DNA from: CAYYKK01 sp046351395
Lineage (GTDB): Bacteria; Myxococcota_A; Polyangia; Polyangiales; Polyangiaceae
Assembly: GCA_046351395.1 (NCBI GenBank)
Contig: JAXLYP010000028.1
Span: 62,001 to 126,000 of the forward strand
Reading direction: 5' to 3'
Length of the DNA: 64,000 nucleotides
Of the stretch, positions 63,155 to 64,000 are shown in pieces. Below the pieces are notes generated by a model that saw only the letters and a program-made list of their open reading frames with translations, was not told the origin of the DNA and did no database searches. The position numbers and the translations under genes were made by a program. Every line of letters begins with the position of its first letter. The stretch's first letter is position 1.

Positions 63155-64000
63155 ATGCATCCACGCCCACGCGCCCGATCTTCAGCGACGTCCTGGGCGT
63201 GGTCCGTGCTGCTGCTCCTCGCGCCCTTCGCATGCCACCGCCCGACCGAAGCCGAACAGCGGGAGGCCAAATGCGAGGCGACGAAGACCGCGTGCGCGAG
63301 CGACCTCGCAGCGTGCGGCTCCGTCGGCTGGAACTGCGACATGTTCATGAGGGATGCAGAGCTCGTTGCCAGCCTCTTGGTCGATGGCTGCATCGGCGGT
63401 TCTCCCAAGACGTGCGAGGTGTTGGTCCAGCACCTGCGGGCACATCTCAGGGACGCGGCCGCGTACCCATGGGCACGGGGCCTCAGCGCGGCGTGCCACG
63501 TGAACGCCGCCTCAGTCTGTCAGCTCGTGGACGGTCTCGGGAAGGACAGTGACTCGTTCGGGCATGGGTTGGACGCGGTGGAGGAGATCCTGTCGTGCGA
63601 CGACCCCCGCGTCAGGGAGTGCGGCTTGACGGCGGCGCTGGCGCTCTTGTCGCGCAAGGACGCGTCCACGGGGGCCGGCAGTCGGACCCAGACTCTGCTC
63701 CAAGCCGAGTGCGCGAAGGACTCCGCTGGTCCAGCGTGCCGCGCCGCCTTGAAGGGATACGAGCTCAAGCGCGATTCGACCGAGGCGAAGCGCGAGGCGG
63801 AGATCCTCCTCGAGCGCTTCTGCGAGGGTGGGAACGAGACCGACTGCGGGGACCTCGCGAAGCGGTGCGCCTATTGGACCGGTTGCGACAGGGGCGCCGT
63901 ACGGAAGCTCCTCCAGGCCCACTGCCACGCGGCAGATTGTCTGGCCGACGCCGCCCGCCTCTTCCCCGACGACTACGCCCTCGCGGCGTGCGCGACGGGA
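63155..64000 (+). CDS. cysteine-rich lipoprotein (partial at right edge)
   Basis: Open from ATG 63155 to the end of the window, 282 codons seen, no stop. The signal ends in a lipobox-like LAPFAC. The mature part is helical with cysteines at regular spacing (KCEAT, TACAS, AACGS, NCDMF, GCIGG, TCEVL and more), suggesting stacked disulfide-linked helical pairs as in Sel1-like or TPR-like exported proteins. No known family is certain. The gene continues beyond the window. Confidence 0.7.
   Translation, partial: MHPRPRARSSATSWAWSVLLLLAPFACHRPTEAEQREAKCEATKTACASDLAACGSVGWNCDMFMRDAELVASLLVDGCIGGSPKTCEVLVQHLRAHLRDAAAYPWARGLSAACHVNAASVCQLVDGLGKDSDSFGHGLDAVEEILSCDDPRVRECGLTAALALLSRKDASTGAGSRTQTLLQAECAKDSAGPACRAALKGYELKRDSTEAKREAEILLERFCEGGNETDCGDLAKRCAYWTGCDRGAVRKLLQAHCHAADCLADAARLFPDDYALAACATG

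Overview
The window is very GC-rich, gene-dense and codes on both strands. The gene content points to a myxobacterium (Myxococcota, probably class Polyangia). The clues are many small lipoproteins, two proteins with the AgmX/PglI-type TonB-like C-terminal domain, a VIT/VWA protein, a Pkn-type Ser/Thr kinase, an SspB adaptor ending LRVVK, an AddAB-like pair and a type VI secretion VgrG island. This assignment is inferred from gene content only. I see no rRNA, tRNA or CRISPR array, no transposase gene, and no stretch over 300 bases without a gene or a described element.

Layout: 1-6.6 kb holds a partial VIT/VWA/AgmX protein, a 1-Cys peroxiredoxin, an alpha/beta hydrolase and small secreted or coiled-coil proteins. 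6.6-14.5 kb is a tight run: M19 dipeptidase, AddB-like, AddA-like (interrupted by an in-frame TAG). 14.6-17.3 kb is a proline-rich and Ala/Glu/Arg repeat protein with several frame breaks. 17.3-25.4 kb holds YvcK, a lipoprotein with a secretin-N-like domain, CopZ-CopA, acylphosphatase, an FAD monooxygenase, a lipoprotein and a patatin-like lipase.

25.4-33.9 kb is the most unusual region. Two minus-strand gene pairs each consist of a protease gene followed, with overlapping stop and start codons, by a ComEC-type metallo-beta-lactamase (MBL) fold gene: gluzincin peptidase + MBL, and CHAT cysteine protease + MBL. The first pair, with a small lipoprotein, is bracketed by two near-identical 157-bp MITE-like elements in opposite orientation, each flanked by TTA/TAA. 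34.0-35.8 kb is a TetR repressor and a short-chain dehydrogenase that share an operator-like sequence. An unrelated 174-bp MITE with a CTAG duplication lies between them.

37.7-45.3 kb is a T6SS cargo island: VgrG, a LysM/peptidoglycan-binding protein and a large candidate amidase effector, followed by a Ser/Thr kinase. 45.3-50.9 kb holds an AgmX-like lipoprotein, asparaginase, a DMT permease, a di-haem cytochrome and a lipoprotein. 51.1-55.8 kb is SspB-LivM-LivG-LivF plus a membrane protein, without LivH or LivJ. 55.8-64 kb holds an FG-GAP/UnbV lipoprotein, a double Tudor-like lipoprotein, an unknown protein, an erythromycin-esterase-family protein, a mini LRV protein, two GIDE-like membrane proteins and a partial Cys-rich lipoprotein.

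Caution on sequence quality: several genes (VWA protein, AddA, the repeat protein, the kinase) carry frame breaks or a nonsense codon. Most look like 1-2 base losses in GC or C runs, so assembly error is a live alternative to true gene decay.
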